Of a stretch of 64,000 bases of DNA, positions 18,905 through 40,861 are shown piece after piece. The notes under the pieces are model-generated. The model saw only the letters and a list, made by a program, of their open reading frames with translations. It was not told the DNA's origin and did not search any database. Source of the stretch: Mesostigma viride (Eukaryota; Streptophyta; Mesostigmatophyceae; Mesostigmatales; Mesostigmataceae); the NCBI GenBank assembly GCA_009746045.1, contig RPFO01000072.1, positions 891,620 to 955,619 of the forward strand, read 5' to 3'. Within the stretch, counting starts at the first letter, position 1. Each line of letters opens with the position of its first letter. A program made the position numbers and the translations under genes.

Positions 18905-21900
18905 ATGAAGCTCGTTAGGTACGCTATACAATACTTGGATGAAAATACATGATTTTTTGTCAAGTGCCAGTGGGTATACCTACGGCGAGCTGATTGTGCC
19001 CCCAGACATGTGCCTGCAAATGTGAAATGAGATGGGTGGTGTTGGCAAAGAGTGTGTGCCTGCGTGCTTGGCCGCAATCTTTGTCGTTTGGGCGTGACAG
19101 GTTGTCTTAACTGGGATTTAAGAGCGTCTGCCTCGGCACTGTTAGGATATTGATGTGAGGTCGGCCAGTTTCTTGTAATGGCACGCCAGGTTGTTCAAAG
19201 GCAACATCCGCGGACACCCTGAAGTGGGATCTCCCATACAGGACTCAGGACTTTGAGAGCGTTTAATATGGCGGGTTGCCTGTCGACAAAAATTGGCCGC
19301 CCGACACGTGGTGCCGTTCATAGCCCTACCCGGGGTTTTGTTTCATATCGTCGTAATGATTTCAGTGTCCAATGGCACAAAAGGCGTAATTTTAGGTATC
19401 GGTCGGACAAGTTGCCGCCTTGCTTTTATTATTACCGGCACCCAACTCGCAGTATTTGTATAACGACTATTGGAGCAGTTTGCCCTCCTCTCATAGACTC
19501 ATCTGCCCATGGTCGTGTCTTGCTTCAGGGTGATTCCTGCACAAACGTGCTGTAAGACCTCTGCTGGAAGGGAAAAGTGTTGAGAGAAGAGTTGATAGAA
19601 GCGTGGAAACAGCCATGGCTGTTGACTGGATGGGGCATGCGCTACGGGGCAAGCTGCTTCGATTGCATCCCTGTCTAGTGATCGCTCCCAGGGAGAGCCA
19701 TCGGCACAGGGCTCCCTTATCAACGGATGATGGCTTTAGCGCCGCTGGCTGTGTTGCAACCAATCGGATAGCTGCGGAAGCTGCGTGACAGAGACAGGCT
19801 TAACACCCTGGGTGGTTGCGGAGCAGTCATTGGGTTGTCCATGCAAACGTTGTGAAGGTGTCGTGGCTGTGGGAAACGCAACGAGTTCCCATGCAAGAGG
19901 GTGTGACTGTTTCCCCTGTGCATGCCCGTGCTCAGCTGTCCTGACCCCAACCATACCTCCGCATGTAACATCGCGTTCTTCCCTTTACACTACTGTCACC
20001 AGTCCCCTGCCAAGGGCCGAACTTGGCTTGGTGTGTGCCCATGTGCCGAAAGCGCCCCCTGGCTGATCGCTGGGGGAGTGGAAGGAGCGTTTGCCTGTCG
20101 TGTACGCATGGAGCCAGGGCAACGCGCTGTAGAGAGCAGTGATCTGGGGAGTGGGTGCTAGTTTAGAGTCGTCTGCAGTGTTTTGGGGGGCTGGTTGGTC
20201 GGGGCGCGCTCCACCCCGGTTTGTGCTCATCGATCACCGCAGGGGGTGTCTACATCACGTGCAGGAAGTGCTGGGTGGCACTGGTAGGGTGGGCATGAGG
20301 AGGGTAGGGAAACGCGGCGATGTCACGCGATGGGGCTGATGTGTTTTATGCCACGCAATGTCAACTGGTGTACGGTAGTTGGGTGGCCTTGTGTGGGTTC
20401 GTGGGCGTTGTGTCTTCCCTTGGTAAGGATGGTTAATAATGGGGGGATGGTGGTATTACCCCCTGGGGGCCTCACTCCTCGGACAGGCGATGGTCTTTCC
20501 ACGTTCCGTTTGCGCTGTCGGACACGCCACTCCTGGCTGCCTCCGGCCACGTGCCCGTCCCCCTCCACACACGTAAATTCGGTCGCTGATGAAGCCATCA
20601 CCGCTATGGTTGCTCCTGCCTTCCCTGGCTTTTCCTCAAATGTGCCTCCTCGCCTCCGCTGATGCAAGGGATGGGTTCCCGGATGCACCGCGGTCCCTGA
20701 TGAAGCGAAACAGCATGTCCGGTCGTGCAAACTCGTCCAACCGCACCTCACCCTCCCCTCTGCACCTTCCCCTCCCTTTTCTGACACATTGCGTGCCTGC
20801 AGGTTCTTGATGAAACTGAGCAATGAGTCGGTGTGCATCGAGCTCAAGAATGGGACCATCGTAAATGGGACGATCGCAGGTGGGTGTGGGCGTAGTTTTT
20901 AGCGTTTGACAGTCGCCAGTGGATGGTGGGTGTGGGGTTTCACGATTTCACATGCGTTACACGGCCGTAGGTCGGGGGGGGGGGTTCAAGAGCGGGATGC
21001 TTGCAGGCGGGTGGGCCGGCATGACCCTGTTGGCGCTAGGGTCTGGTGCAGGGTTTCTTCCTGTCCTGTTTGGTTGACCTGTCCTTTGGTCTGCTTGAAC
21101 GGTGACCTGTCCTGGTTGAGTGGATGTCTTGGTTAGCTGGGCGTCTTGGCTAGGTGGGTGCCTCCACCTTGCTGGGTTGCCCGCAAAGGAGGTATTTGGG
21201 GGGGGGGACTGGGGAATACTAGGGACAAGTGTGGTGGAATGGAAAGTTGTACCAAACACGAAACGCGGGCTATGATGGCCATCTCAAAGAGGTTCTCTGG
21301 CCAGCCCGTAGCAAGAGGACCCAATGTGGTTGCGTCGCTGCTTTGTCGAGAGCCTGCTCTCCCTTATGCTTGTTGCCTTCTTTCTTTTCTCTCCTCGCTT
21401 GTGCCCCCTAGGTAAGGTAATGTCCCATGACACATCCCTGTAGTGACCAAAGCTACTGCAGTGGTGTGGCCTTCACAGCATCGCTGGGGCTTAGGCCATT
21501 TGTTCGGGGTTGTGCGGGTGCTTACCCATGATTAGCTGCTGTTCACTCCAGGATGAGGTGTCCATGGCCACGCCCCCTAGTGCAACGTTGATCATGTGGC
21601 CAGGTCTGTTGTGATCATCTCAGGTCCTTTGGTGCGTGCGGCCGCATGCACCCACTTGAATGCACTCGTCTCAGCCAAAGCAGAGGGTGAGCATGCCATT
21701 GAACAACCATCGTGCCATCCCACCACCACCGTGCCCATGCTTGTGACAGCCCGTGCGCCCCTGCCCTCCGTGTGCCTGCGTGCATGACTGCTCGCGATTG
21801 TCTTCAAGCCCGGCGCTGTGCGTGCATGCACTAACCGCCATACATGTGTGCATGATTCCCCCTTATGGCATCCCCCCCACCCCCGCCGCAGGTGTCGACA

Positions 21901-22810
21901 TCAGCATGAACACCCACCTGAAGATGGTCAAGCTGACGCTGCCGGGCAAGAACCCGATCACCCTGGACCACCTGAGTGTGCGCGGCAACAACATCCGCTA
22001 CTTCATCCTGCCGGACTCGCTCAACCTGGACACGCTGCTGGTCGACGACACGCCGCGCGTCAAGCCAAAGAAGGAGACAGCCGGTAGGTGGCGGGGTGGA
22101 GGCTGCCTGCATGTGATGGGGCGCAGGGTGGCAGGCAGGCTATGAAGCTGGCATCCATCCAGCTTGTTATCTTGCGGAGCTGTAGGGACAGCTGCCAGCG
22201 GGGCACTTGTGTCGCCACAATCAGCCAGACAACAGGCTAGGCGCCAATCATGGTGGTTTATAGGCAATCTGGTGGCAGTTTGTGCGTGGTGGAGGGTACA
22301 TCTGGCGGCGTCGCCATTGGTTTTATTTAGGCATGGCAAGGGTGTGCTGGGCACGCTTGTTTGCGCAGGCAGAATTATCGTATGTTGTCCCTAAGACATT
22401 GTCCAATGAAACGGTATCGTCATGATGAGCTTGATCAAACTGAGCATCAGGCATGTGTTCCAGGGCGCATTCAAGGGTTGGCGATGCTTCACATTGCCTT
22501 GCCGGCAATGTAGATGTGTGGCCGAGGGGTGCATTAACAAGGGGGTTGCCGTGTGAAGCCGTAGGTTTTGCTCTGTCTTCCGGTCACATCTCCTACACCA
22601 CCCCATGCTCCGTTGTTCTTATTCTTATGTATGTATTATATTTGCGTAGCCTCCTTGGTAGTATCTCTGGCTCACATTTTCTTCCCCCCGTTGGGTGGGT
22701 GCTTCCCTATGCATGGTGTTCCTTGCCATCCCATTACAGGCCGTGGTGCGATGATGGGCAGGGGCAGAGGGCGCGGTAGGGGCAGGGGCCGTGGCAGGGG
22801 CAGGGGCTAA
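18905..22810 (+). CDS. SMD1: Small nuclear ribonucleoprotein Sm D1
   Basis: Core subunit of the Sm heptamer that binds the U-rich Sm site of spliceosomal snRNAs. Exons 18905-18918, 20803-20879, 21892-22083, 22740-22810; all introns GT-AG; 117 residues, close to the family norm of about 119. The first coding exon is only 14 bp (ATGAAGCTCGTTAG), giving MKLVR. Sm1 motif: [19 protein letters not shown] then DISMNTHL; Sm2 motif: [15 protein letters not shown]; the tail is a GRGRG repeat of Arg-Gly dipeptides, the usual target for symmetric arginine dimethylation. Intron 1 is 1,884 bp, much longer than the coding sequence. Nothing is missing; the assignment is firm. Confidence 0.97.
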
Positions 22811-23451
22811 ACTTTCCGTGCTGATGAGGGCGAAGGTGCTGAAGAGGGTCATCATGCGGCGAGCGCTTGCCATGCGGGCGTTCATGGCACTGCGTGGAAG
22901 CAAGCCAGCAGGAAGTTTTGATATGAGAAGACCCTTACGCGCCCTTGTTTGCCAAAAGTTATGTGAAACCTGCGTACTGGTTATGGGTGCAAGTATCCCT
23001 GTACCTTTGATGGGAGATGTGGCGGGCTATATTTTCAGGACATGATGCTGACAAGTCCTATCTGAAGTGAGACGCCCATAAGCATGAGCTGGTTGTCTCC
23101 TTGATAAGCACTACCCGGAATTTTGGCTTTGTGCATGTCAAGGCGGTGTGGGATGGCTGTCCGTGGCTTGGGCTTTTCTTGTCAGTGTTGACGGGCTACC
23201 AATGGCCACGTGCCTTATCTTCAGGATGCCATTGGACTCATTTCCATCGCAGCACACTTCCCCGTGATCTGGAAGAAAGTTTTCTTTAGTAATGTAGTGA
23301 GAAGCAGGCTTTGAGTAAGGCATGTAAGTTGAAATATTGTTTTTTACATGTGAATAAAAAAACCTTAATTATCTTTTTCTGAGCGATGTAATTTGGCTGG
23401 CCAACACTAGTACTAGTTTTCGGTGGCACTGTGCCCAAGCAACCTGGCCCC
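22811..23451 (+). other. Sm D1 3' flank
   Basis: No further coding sequence. It includes a copy of the dispersed motif CTGGTTGTCTCCTTGATAAG (23090-23109) and ends at the target-site duplication of the LINE. A TGTAA word (the common green-algal polyadenylation signal) lies at about 23386. Confidence 0.5.
23090..23109 (+). repeat. Dispersed short repeat motif, copy
   Basis: CTGGTTGTCTCCTTGATAAG; related copies lie at 3860-3895 (minus), 40866-40900, 48797-48830 and 52960-52995, usually preceded by GATTTCTGGCCTGCG. It probably marks the end of a small non-autonomous transposable element. Confidence 0.5.
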
Positions 23452-23462
23452 TTATCCAATCC

Positions 23463-25233
23463 GACCTGCGTGCGGGCTGGCGGTTCCACTATGGTGGCGG
23501 CGACGCGCCGGGTCAAGGTGGTGTGGGCCTCTTGTGCTCGCCGGCAGCATCAGAGCAGCTCCAGTCCATCGTGCTGCGGTCCCCGCGTGTGCTAGTGGCC
23601 ACTTTTTCGGCCACTGAGGGCCATTCACCCCACACGCTCACCGTTATCGTGGGATATGCACCACATGCGGGTCGAGCTCAGGCGGAACGTGAGGCCTTCT
23701 TCAACGCCCTCAAGGAGGAGGAGGTCAACACCCCAGCTCGGCACTTCCTGGTTATGCTGCTCGACGCCAACGCCACGCTGCCAGTTGGCACTGGGGGCGC
23801 TCAGTGCTCCCCAACCAACACGACAGCCAACGGTAACACGCCTTTATTTGCGAATCTGCTGGCAGAATCTGCGCTGGTTGCATGCAATGCTTCTTTCGCA
23901 CGCCCCGCTGAGCAGCTTGCCACCTTTTTTGGGCCGTCGGATCGGGTGGTGTGCCTTGACTATATCTGCGTACGTCGGGCTCAGCGCCCCTCAGTTGTCG
24001 ATGCTCGCGTCCTGCAAGATTCTGTCAGCACGGTGGAATCTGATCACCGTCTTGTGCTCGCTCGCATCAGATTGCGGTTTCCTGGGGTGAAACCGTCGCG
24101 ACAGCTGGCGCCTCAGCCAGATCTGAAGGTGCTCCGGATTGTGCTGAAGGATGCCGACAAGATGTCAGCAGCAGAGCAGGCCGCTATGTCGCACAGGGAT
24201 GATTTCCTGGCCGTCTTCGACGCCCGGGGCAGCCGACAGCAGTTACACGCCATTCCGCCGCTGGGTGATATTTCAGTGATCCTCCGCGGTGTTGCTGCCA
24301 AGTATCGCCTGGCTGCCCGCACCCTCCCCACCTTGCCTCCGCGCCGCCAGCTTGCTGTCCACCGTCACGCACCGACCGTGGTCGCCGCCAGGCAGATGCT
24401 CCGCCGTGCAACAGGGATCCGACCGCCAAACCTGGGCTGCAAGCAGCTCTGAGGGCCGCCTACGAGCAGGCCGAGAAGGCAGACGCTCAGCAGATGGTCA
24501 AGGACCTGCGCAGCTGCCAGCAGAAGCACGACGGCAAAGGGGCCTGGTTCTGGTACCAGCGCCTCGGGCACCCGGACGGCCTCGGCCGGCCCCACCGCCA
24601 CGACGTCCCCGGCGCCCCAGCCAAGCGGCTTCGTACCTGGGCCGCGGCCACGGCCGAGGTCGTGGGGACAGCTGCGCCGCCCCCGCCCCTGCTCCCAGCC
24701 GCCGCCGCCCGCCCGGCCGCGCCCTGGCTGGCCCCGCTGGGCCCCCGGCCCCGCCTAGGTCAGCGGTGGACTACCTAGTCCCCCCGCTGGTCGGCCCACT
24801 TGGCGACCCGTCCGACATGCCTCCTTTCACCGCTCGCGAGGTCACGGAGGCGGTCCAGCGCCTGCGTTATGACGCAGCCACCGGCTCTGACGAGATTCCT
24901 GCCGCAGTTGTAAACCTTGCAGCCGAATTCTCGCACCAACCAGGTAGACACCTCACGTGGCCCCCCCGCAGGACTGCGACCAGCTCAGCCTGGCCGGCAC
25001 CTCCTGACGTGGGCCGGGCCCAGTGATGTTAGACGCCGCAAGGCCCGCACCTTCAAAGACCAGCTAGAAGAGAACATGGGGGGCCTAGGCCTCTCCGTGA
25101 TTTGGACGAAGATGATGGACAAGGCCAAGTGGGCCCAGGTCGTAGAGGACACCGAGCCCCCCCTGTGGGGAAGCGCCCGCGTGTGCAGACCCGCGGGAGG
25201 CACGCCACTGGACAGCTCCCCTAGGGCAGCGTG
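23463..25233 (+). pseudogene. LINE ORF2 relic: endonuclease, partial reverse transcriptase, C terminus
   Basis: The first frame (to a stop at 24450-24452) is an endonuclease/exonuclease/phosphatase domain lacking its N-terminal part: GGVGLLCSP, VIVGYAPHAG, MLLDANATL, DRVVCLDYICV and VESDHRLVLARI are recognisable, including the Asp-Asn and SDH catalytic signatures. A frameshift near 24440 is followed by the linker (AAYEQAEKADAQQMVKD) and the start of reverse transcriptase (PFTAREVTEAVQRLR, then TGSDEIPAAVV). The palm with its YxDD motif is absent through deletion. The C terminus (RTFKDQLEENMGGLGLSVIW) ends at 25231-25233. Dead copy. Confidence 0.85.
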
Positions 25234-25365
25234 AGGCTGTCTAGATAGATGTTGTAGTTAGAATGCTGTTAGATAGATGTCGTAGGTAGCTGATGTAGAT
25301 AGAGTAGACTGGTAGGACTGTTGCACCCATCCATCCATCCATCCATCGGGGTTAATGCTCCGTGA

Positions 25366-25405
25366 CTCCCCAACGGGAGCACGAGTCTCATTAATTAATT
25401 AATTA
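25366..25405 (+). other. LINE 3' hairpin and TTAA tail
   Basis: CTCCC-CAAC-GGGAG stem-loop followed by CACGAGTC and a TTAA-repeat tail; same terminal design as the minus-strand copy at 1764-1804. Confidence 0.75.
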
Positions 25406-25550
25406 TCCAATCCAAGTAAAAAGCTCTTGGGATTGCATGTGTTCCTCTCATCCTTCAGTACTGTAGGCCATACATGCACACGACGTCGGCTTGCATACAC
25501 GACGCCGGCGCGTTGGCCTAGTGTGGCATTTTCTGGCATCACCCATCCAA

Positions 25551-27428
25551 CTAATACATCGAATGCACAAGCAACGCAACGAGCACCCCTAGTATTGAGC
25601 CCGCAACCACTTCGGCCTTGGTATGCCCTATGCTAGTTTTCAAGGGGAATGCTGGCAACCCCGTCGGCAAGGACACATTTCCATGAGGCCAAGGAGGGCC
25701 TGCTTGTGCCGACTGTGGGGAACCAGCATCATTGCCTGCGCCGGTGTAGGCGCCTGGGCCCAAAGGCCAACCTGGCAGGGCAATGCTGGCGCTAGGTTGC
25801 GTGTCGGTGGCTCTGGGAAGGCACTCGAGAATGTCAAGTGCGGGCCCGTCCCGCATCTCCTGTCCATGCATGCTGCCTTGCAGGGGACCAGAACCGTCTC
25901 GCGAGTTGTCTCTCGACTCCAGGGGCATGGCCTGGGAGTGGCCCGCAGCCCCGTTTCCCACCACCCCATTTCCTTGCAGTGAGGATGACCCCGTCACGCT
26001 ACCGTGTGCGCCGTGCTGTTCGCCATTAGCGACGCCTGCGGTTGACAAATATGTCGGCCCATCACGCAGGTTGGCAATGGCTGCTTCGCCAGCTCTGCTG
26101 TTCAGCGTGGCCCTCTGCGTGGATGCCTGTGGCCCCAGCCACCCCTGGGCAGCGGCTGCATTCAGCACGTCTGCATGATACCCTGCCTGGCGACGCACGC
26201 CCTGCACGCGCACGAGTACGGGGCACGCACAGGTAAACGAGGCAGCCACGGTTCACACACCCAGCATTCCTTGTTGACCTTGCAACTCTTGCTTAGCATG
26301 CCACCTGCAGCGATGACCAGTACTTGTTAGACCAGCACAACAGCAAACTATCTCCCCTCAGAAAGAAACCCGAATGTTCGACAGGACACCTTGGCTACAC
26401 CCGACCCATGCCACCGGACCCATGCCACCGGACCCATGCCACCGGACCCATGCCACCGGACCCATGCCACCGGACCCATGCCACCGGACCCATGCCACCG
26501 GACCCATGCCACCGGACCCATGCCACCGGACCCATGCCACCGGACCCATGCCACCGGACCCATGCCACCGGACCCATGCCACCGGACCCATGCCACCGGA
26601 CCCATGCCACCGGACCCATGCCACCCGACCCATGCCACCGGACCCATGCCACCGGACCCATGCCACCGGACCCATGCCACCCGACCCATGCCACCGGACC
26701 CATGCCACCGGACCCATGCCACCGGACCCATGCCACCGGACCCATGCCACCGGACCCATGCCACCGAATGCATCACAACGCGGAACGTGACGTACCTGCG
26801 CGTCGTAGATGACGACGCACGCGTACACAAAGCAGGCGGCAAACAGCGCGTCGTCGAACCCCCTGGCAGGCACCATGGGCAGGAAGGGGGTGCAAGAAGG
26901 GAGTTGACACAGTGTAAGTTGTCAGCCATGACTGTTGAAGACGTGACACGCCCACCCAAACAGATCGAGCCAAGGCATCACCCTGTAAAAGCACATCTCA
27001 TGCGCTCCAGGCACCTTGTTTACTGGCAGCCGACGCTAAATCGGAGGGCCCAGGGGAGAGCAAAATTTGTGCCAGCAATAGGAGAAACATCTCTTCTTAA
27101 TCCTTCGCCACGACTTAAAGGAAGTCGTGGCAATGTGCCCACTTGCGTGCACTTGATGTGGCACCGGAGTGGAACCAGAACTATGTTGGGGGACAACCGA
27201 TAGAAATGTCACAAGGTCAGGCCGCATTCGTGTACCTGGTCCATAACACAGATGCAATACCTATATCAACGACAATCACGCACACGTGTCAAGCCCCGAT
27301 CTAGGGGCGAGGGAAAATGCAAGTCAAGCCGTGCACCGCGAGCACAAACCAGCACGGGTCTTGGAACACCCATCCACACACGCACGCACACACACGGACA
27401 CACGCACACACGCACACACGCACACTCA

Positions 27429-27493
<65 letters not shown>

Positions 27494-30032
27494 GCACACA
27501 CACACATGCCACACATGCCACACACGCACACACACGCACACATCCACACACGCACACACACACACACACACACGTACACATAGGCCCCTGTGGCACGATG
27601 TGGCTGCAACCCTCACAGTGGCGCCACGTATCTATTATGAGCACTCTCCAGCGTGTCGGAGCTTATCAGGCGGCTCACGTGCGGCAGACCCCAAGGCACA
27701 GTCTCATATAGGAGCCCTTGAGAGGGGGAGCAGCCCACCGCGGCGAGTGCGCAGCAGGTCAAGTCGAGCTTAGACATGGTAGTGCAAATCTACTTCTACA
27801 AGGAGATCAACTTGCACGCCAAACATATACGTTATGGTGTCTAGTTACTGCTGATCACGAATATCATTCATGGTGCACTTAGCCTTGCGTACACACAACA
27901 TAAACGGGAATGTAACTAAAATGAACCTATAATCTACCAAATACTAAATTGAACCTATTAAAACTGGACACTGCCTGTGTGGGTTGAATAATAATTCTAA
28001 ATAGCACAAAGCGGGCAGATTTCCTTAAAATGTTTTCCCAGTGAGATGCCCGTGGCTTTGCCTGGCACTATTATAAACATTTCTCTTCTGCCGACTCACC
28101 GCTCCAAGCCGACCGCGGTGGCCAGCGACGTCACCGACTGTTTGGTTGTGGTTGCAGGTATGGTTGCAGGGGGGAGTAAGGCAAGTGCCAGCATGGGTCA
28201 AAGGAGCCCAGAGCCAGCGCATGTGTGAGCGCGTGTGATCGCGCACATCGTGCCAGGCTGCCATCCAGCCATCCTTTGATCCCACCAGCATACCTCTGGT
28301 CCCACACCCGGCTCCTCACACGCAAATACAGCTGTCCATATGACCCATCTGCACGGGAACCCTACGCCCTGTCATTACAGGAATACGGAACCCTACCGAG
28401 CAAGCTGCTCATTGGGAGAGCCGGTGGGTGCTCGTGCACTAATCGCAGGTGGCACTTGCCGGGTAGGATCATGTCCATGTGCAGAGAGCACTGAGAATAT
28501 GCCATTCGCAGGTAGTTAAGTCATGCCATGCTGACACACTTTCCGAACAATGTGCATCCGGATGCCACAAAAGCTATGGCGCCTGGCAGGCACTATCAGA
28601 AGATATCGGCAGTATGATCAGCCCACAGCCTCCCATGCTCTTCTTGGTGCGCTTGTGGACAGGGGATGTGCTGCCCTCGGCGCGGGCCAAGGGGATTTGC
28701 CTTTGCTAATGATCGTGATCCTGTGCCATGCCCAACCTGGCTTCCACCCTATATCAGCTGGATTGCTCCACAGAGCTGAAGCATCCCATGCATGTGGCTG
28801 CGCCGCCTTTGTTGTTGTCACGGAAACAACTAAAACTGCAGCCAGCAAGAAGTCTGCGTGGAATCATGAGTGACACATCACAAGAAGTACAGTCTGAAAG
28901 CTAAAATGTTTCTAGACATCCAATTCTGAGATGTTCTCAACAGAAAGAATTGTCGTCCATAGACCTATTGCCGCGACACAAATGTTGAGGTACTGCTCGC
29001 AGGCTGGGCGCATGAGCATTTATACCTACCGCGGCATGCGATGATGGCATGCCGCCCGACCTGAAGAACGACCGCAGCGTTATCCGCGGGGCAGACGACC
29101 GTTCCTTCCAGATCAACACCAAGGGCTTCGCCAGCTGCGCGCTGATACAGGATGCAGCGGCAGCGACCAGCACCTGCCGACAAGAGGGTCCCACATCACA
29201 TTCATGATGAAGCCATGCCACATGAATGGGTAAACTTTGCTGGCGACAACGCAGAACCCAGATTGTAAGGGACAAACTCCTACAGGATGAGGCGCCCGTT
29301 GAACCCAACTCTCTGCCTGCCAATAGAAAAGGGGATCTGCCAAGCTGGAGCTACGCAGAGCGACCTCATTATGGCCAAGGGTTGCCCTCGCGACGGGAAG
29401 ATTATTACAAAATTGCCTTTCCAGGTCAGAATCCAATTACTTATCAAATTGATTGAGCAAGTTCGGAAATGAACTACAAGCGGGTACTACGCTTCCCTCG
29501 ATGAATGCAAGCTGGACATTTCTGGTAAAAGGATGAAGCAGTTTAAGAAAACAGACCCTAGCCTCGACAAGGGAACAAAGCCACCATTCAACCTAGCACC
29601 TCTTGAATGAATCCTATAGGATATTCTCCACAGGCATTTTGCAGGATACATTCTAGTACTGCAATTTCATTTCTCAAATTTCATTTGCAAAGAAACAGCA
29701 TGGCTTTTGCACACAAAAGCCTGCCATTTTTAAACGCTGAGTAAATGGTCGCTAATATAAGGCTACGGCAAGGTGGTCGCACTTACATGGTTGTTCAATA
29801 TCTCACTAAACGCATGCTCTTGCGAAGCTGATGTTGGAATCCGGACTGAGCTGGCACTGTGACGGCGAAATGCATGGCGTTTGCGCGTCTGGGAAGTCAG
29901 CCTCAACCGCTTAGAATTTTCTAGAACAGGAAGCCCACGAGCGGCCTCTTTCAGTATCATCGAGTCCATAGATATAAGAATCATTTGCTTTTTTAAACAG
30001 ATTATCTTCGTGGGAAAGAGCAAGCCTAACAC
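25551..30032 (-). CDS. Divergent PAP2-family (DUF212/YuiD-like) membrane protein
   Basis: Exons (minus) 30032-29787, 29173-29030, 28137-28100, 26862-26796, 26201-25551; GT-AG, phase-consistent, 381 residues. The conserved core of this acid-phosphatase/vanadium-haloperoxidase-related family is visible: [71 protein letters not shown], and C-terminal [15 protein letters not shown] with a final hydrophobic helix. Family proteins are usually near 150-170 residues; here an N-terminal extension of about 80 residues (possible organelle targeting) and a low-complexity insert of about 165 residues between YHADVLN and the last helix account for the excess. Biochemical role of the family is poorly known. 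The first exon ends in a strong GTAAGT donor; an internal Met about 16 residues downstream is an alternative start. Its promoter side is interrupted by the MULE. Confidence 0.87.
26399..26767. repeat. 14-bp minisatellite, about 26 copies
   Basis: Unit ACCGGACCCATGCC, nearly perfect (a few ACCCGACC variants), in the last intron of the PAP2-like gene. It begins about 28 bp inside the 5' splice site of exon 26862-26796. Open in several frames by composition only. Confidence 0.95.
27360..27578. repeat. CA dinucleotide microsatellite
   Basis: About 220 bp of CA repeat with interspersed CACG, CACT and CATC variants, in the PAP2-like gene intron between exons 28137-28100 and 26862-26796. Confidence 0.95.
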
Positions 30033-30461
30033 GATTTAGAACGCCTGTGTGAGTTAATGATCGGCTCGGACATCAGGCAAGACGAGTTTACTTCGCCTGG
30101 GGACGACGGGGCTTTCACCTGTTGTCCTGCTCACCCTCACAGGTGTTTACCTTCCCCTTCCCCTTCCCCTTCCCCTCCTGCTACCACTAATTCGTGCATT
30201 GCAGGACCTTGTATTGCAATCATGCATCACAACGCACAGCTCCACCGCAGGCGTCCACGCTCCCTTTCTTTTCCATGCTGGACAGCCGAGCACGTGATGT
30301 GGCCATGTGGCCCCGTACGATTGCGTGCACTCACGCCCGCAGTGCAGTAATCCAGGAACCCGGGATCTTCGGTACTACCCTGCGTTCGTGGTCAGTTCTC
30401 TCGTCCGGCCTGGCCTGGCCAAGTGGCCATGCATGCACGGGCTTGCTGGCAATTCCCGAGA

Positions 30462-30730
30462 GAGTTTTTGTAAACATCAGACACTGATTTCTTCAGACGA
30501 TGCACAAGGCTGGGCGCGGCGCAGCGTGCGCAAGGCTGGCGTGCGCAAGGCTGGGGAGTGCGCGAGGCTGGGAGTGCGCAAGGCTGGGCGCGGCGCGACT
30601 TGACAGCTACCCACTGGTGCGGCGTAAAACTCCAACCGACGTAAAAGTGTGGCTTGCAAAAGGCGCCAAATTTTGAGCAAGCAGGACTTGGGTCAAATTC
30701 GCCGATGCGACCTCTGGTGATCATGGCCGC
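30462..30730 (+). repeat. MULE left terminal inverted repeat
   Basis: Outer about 120 bp match the right end nearly perfectly in reverse complement and contain sub-repeats of GTGCGCAAGGCTGG; inner matches include GCGTAAAACTCCAACCGACG against GCGTAAAACTGCAAACGACG and GCCGATGCGA/TGGTGAT words near 30700-30725. Confidence 0.9.
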
Positions 30731-30798
30731 AACTAGCCGACTGCAATCCTCGTGAAGAACGTCGCGGCTTGCGATTTCATTTCATAGGCACTATCATC

Positions 30799-40265
<9,467 letters not shown>

Positions 40266-40861
40266 TTCATCCCCTTCAATTAGTCCATCCCAGCCTTGTC
40301 CATTGTACCACTCGGTCACGAGATAGCTGCCCTTGGGTGGTGCCATGTCCGGCGGATGAGTTAAAATGTTGTTATTGTATTAAAGCATGGATAAAATAAT
40401 TGCATTTTCATTTTAGCAACATCAAAGAGACAACATAACATGTTCATAATTCAATTGTGATTGATTTGGGTTTGATAAACAGTGCTCTCAACGTTTTCCA
40501 ATTCATCTACACCTTAGTCATGAATTTCAATACAAAATGCTGGTGGGATGGTGATGCATGGAGCATGAATTAATGGATTAAAATATTTACTCATATAATT
40601 TTAACACCTAAAAAGTGATTTCAGTCGTCACATGCAATGTTGGGCTACCACCTCTTTTGTTTTGGAATTTTGGCACAGTATCGAGAAAGAGGTAATTCCA
40701 AAGTTTGCCAATGACTGCATGGTCTCGGAGCTAAACCAAGAGTTGTGTGTACGACCCTCATTTGTCGTGGCATGATCCACGTAGGGTCTGAGTACAAGGC
40801 TAACCAGGACAGTCATAATGCGTACACTCTATGCTCCTAGTACTTGTTGATATTGACATAT

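Larger units (their letters stand above)
23452..25413 (+). mobile_element. 5'-truncated LINE with 11-bp target-site duplication
   Basis: TTATCCAATCC occurs at 23452-23462 and again at 25403-25413, directly after a TTAA tail, and is read as the target-site duplication. The 1.94-kb insert starts inside the ORF2 endonuclease domain, has an internal deletion that joins the beginning of the reverse transcriptase to the ORF2 C terminus (about 24930), and ends with a CAAC-loop hairpin (25366-25379) and TTAA tail. It lies between the convergent 3' ends of Sm D1 and the PAP2-like gene, 137 bp from the latter's stop codon. Confidence 0.9.

Noticed and set aside
26399-26767. Regular 14-bp repeat as a possible CRISPR array
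   Set aside because: Direct head-to-tail units without spacers in a eukaryotic intron; a minisatellite.
27252-27773. His/Thr-rich frames through the CA repeat
   Set aside because: Dinucleotide microsatellite in an intron of the PAP2-like gene.
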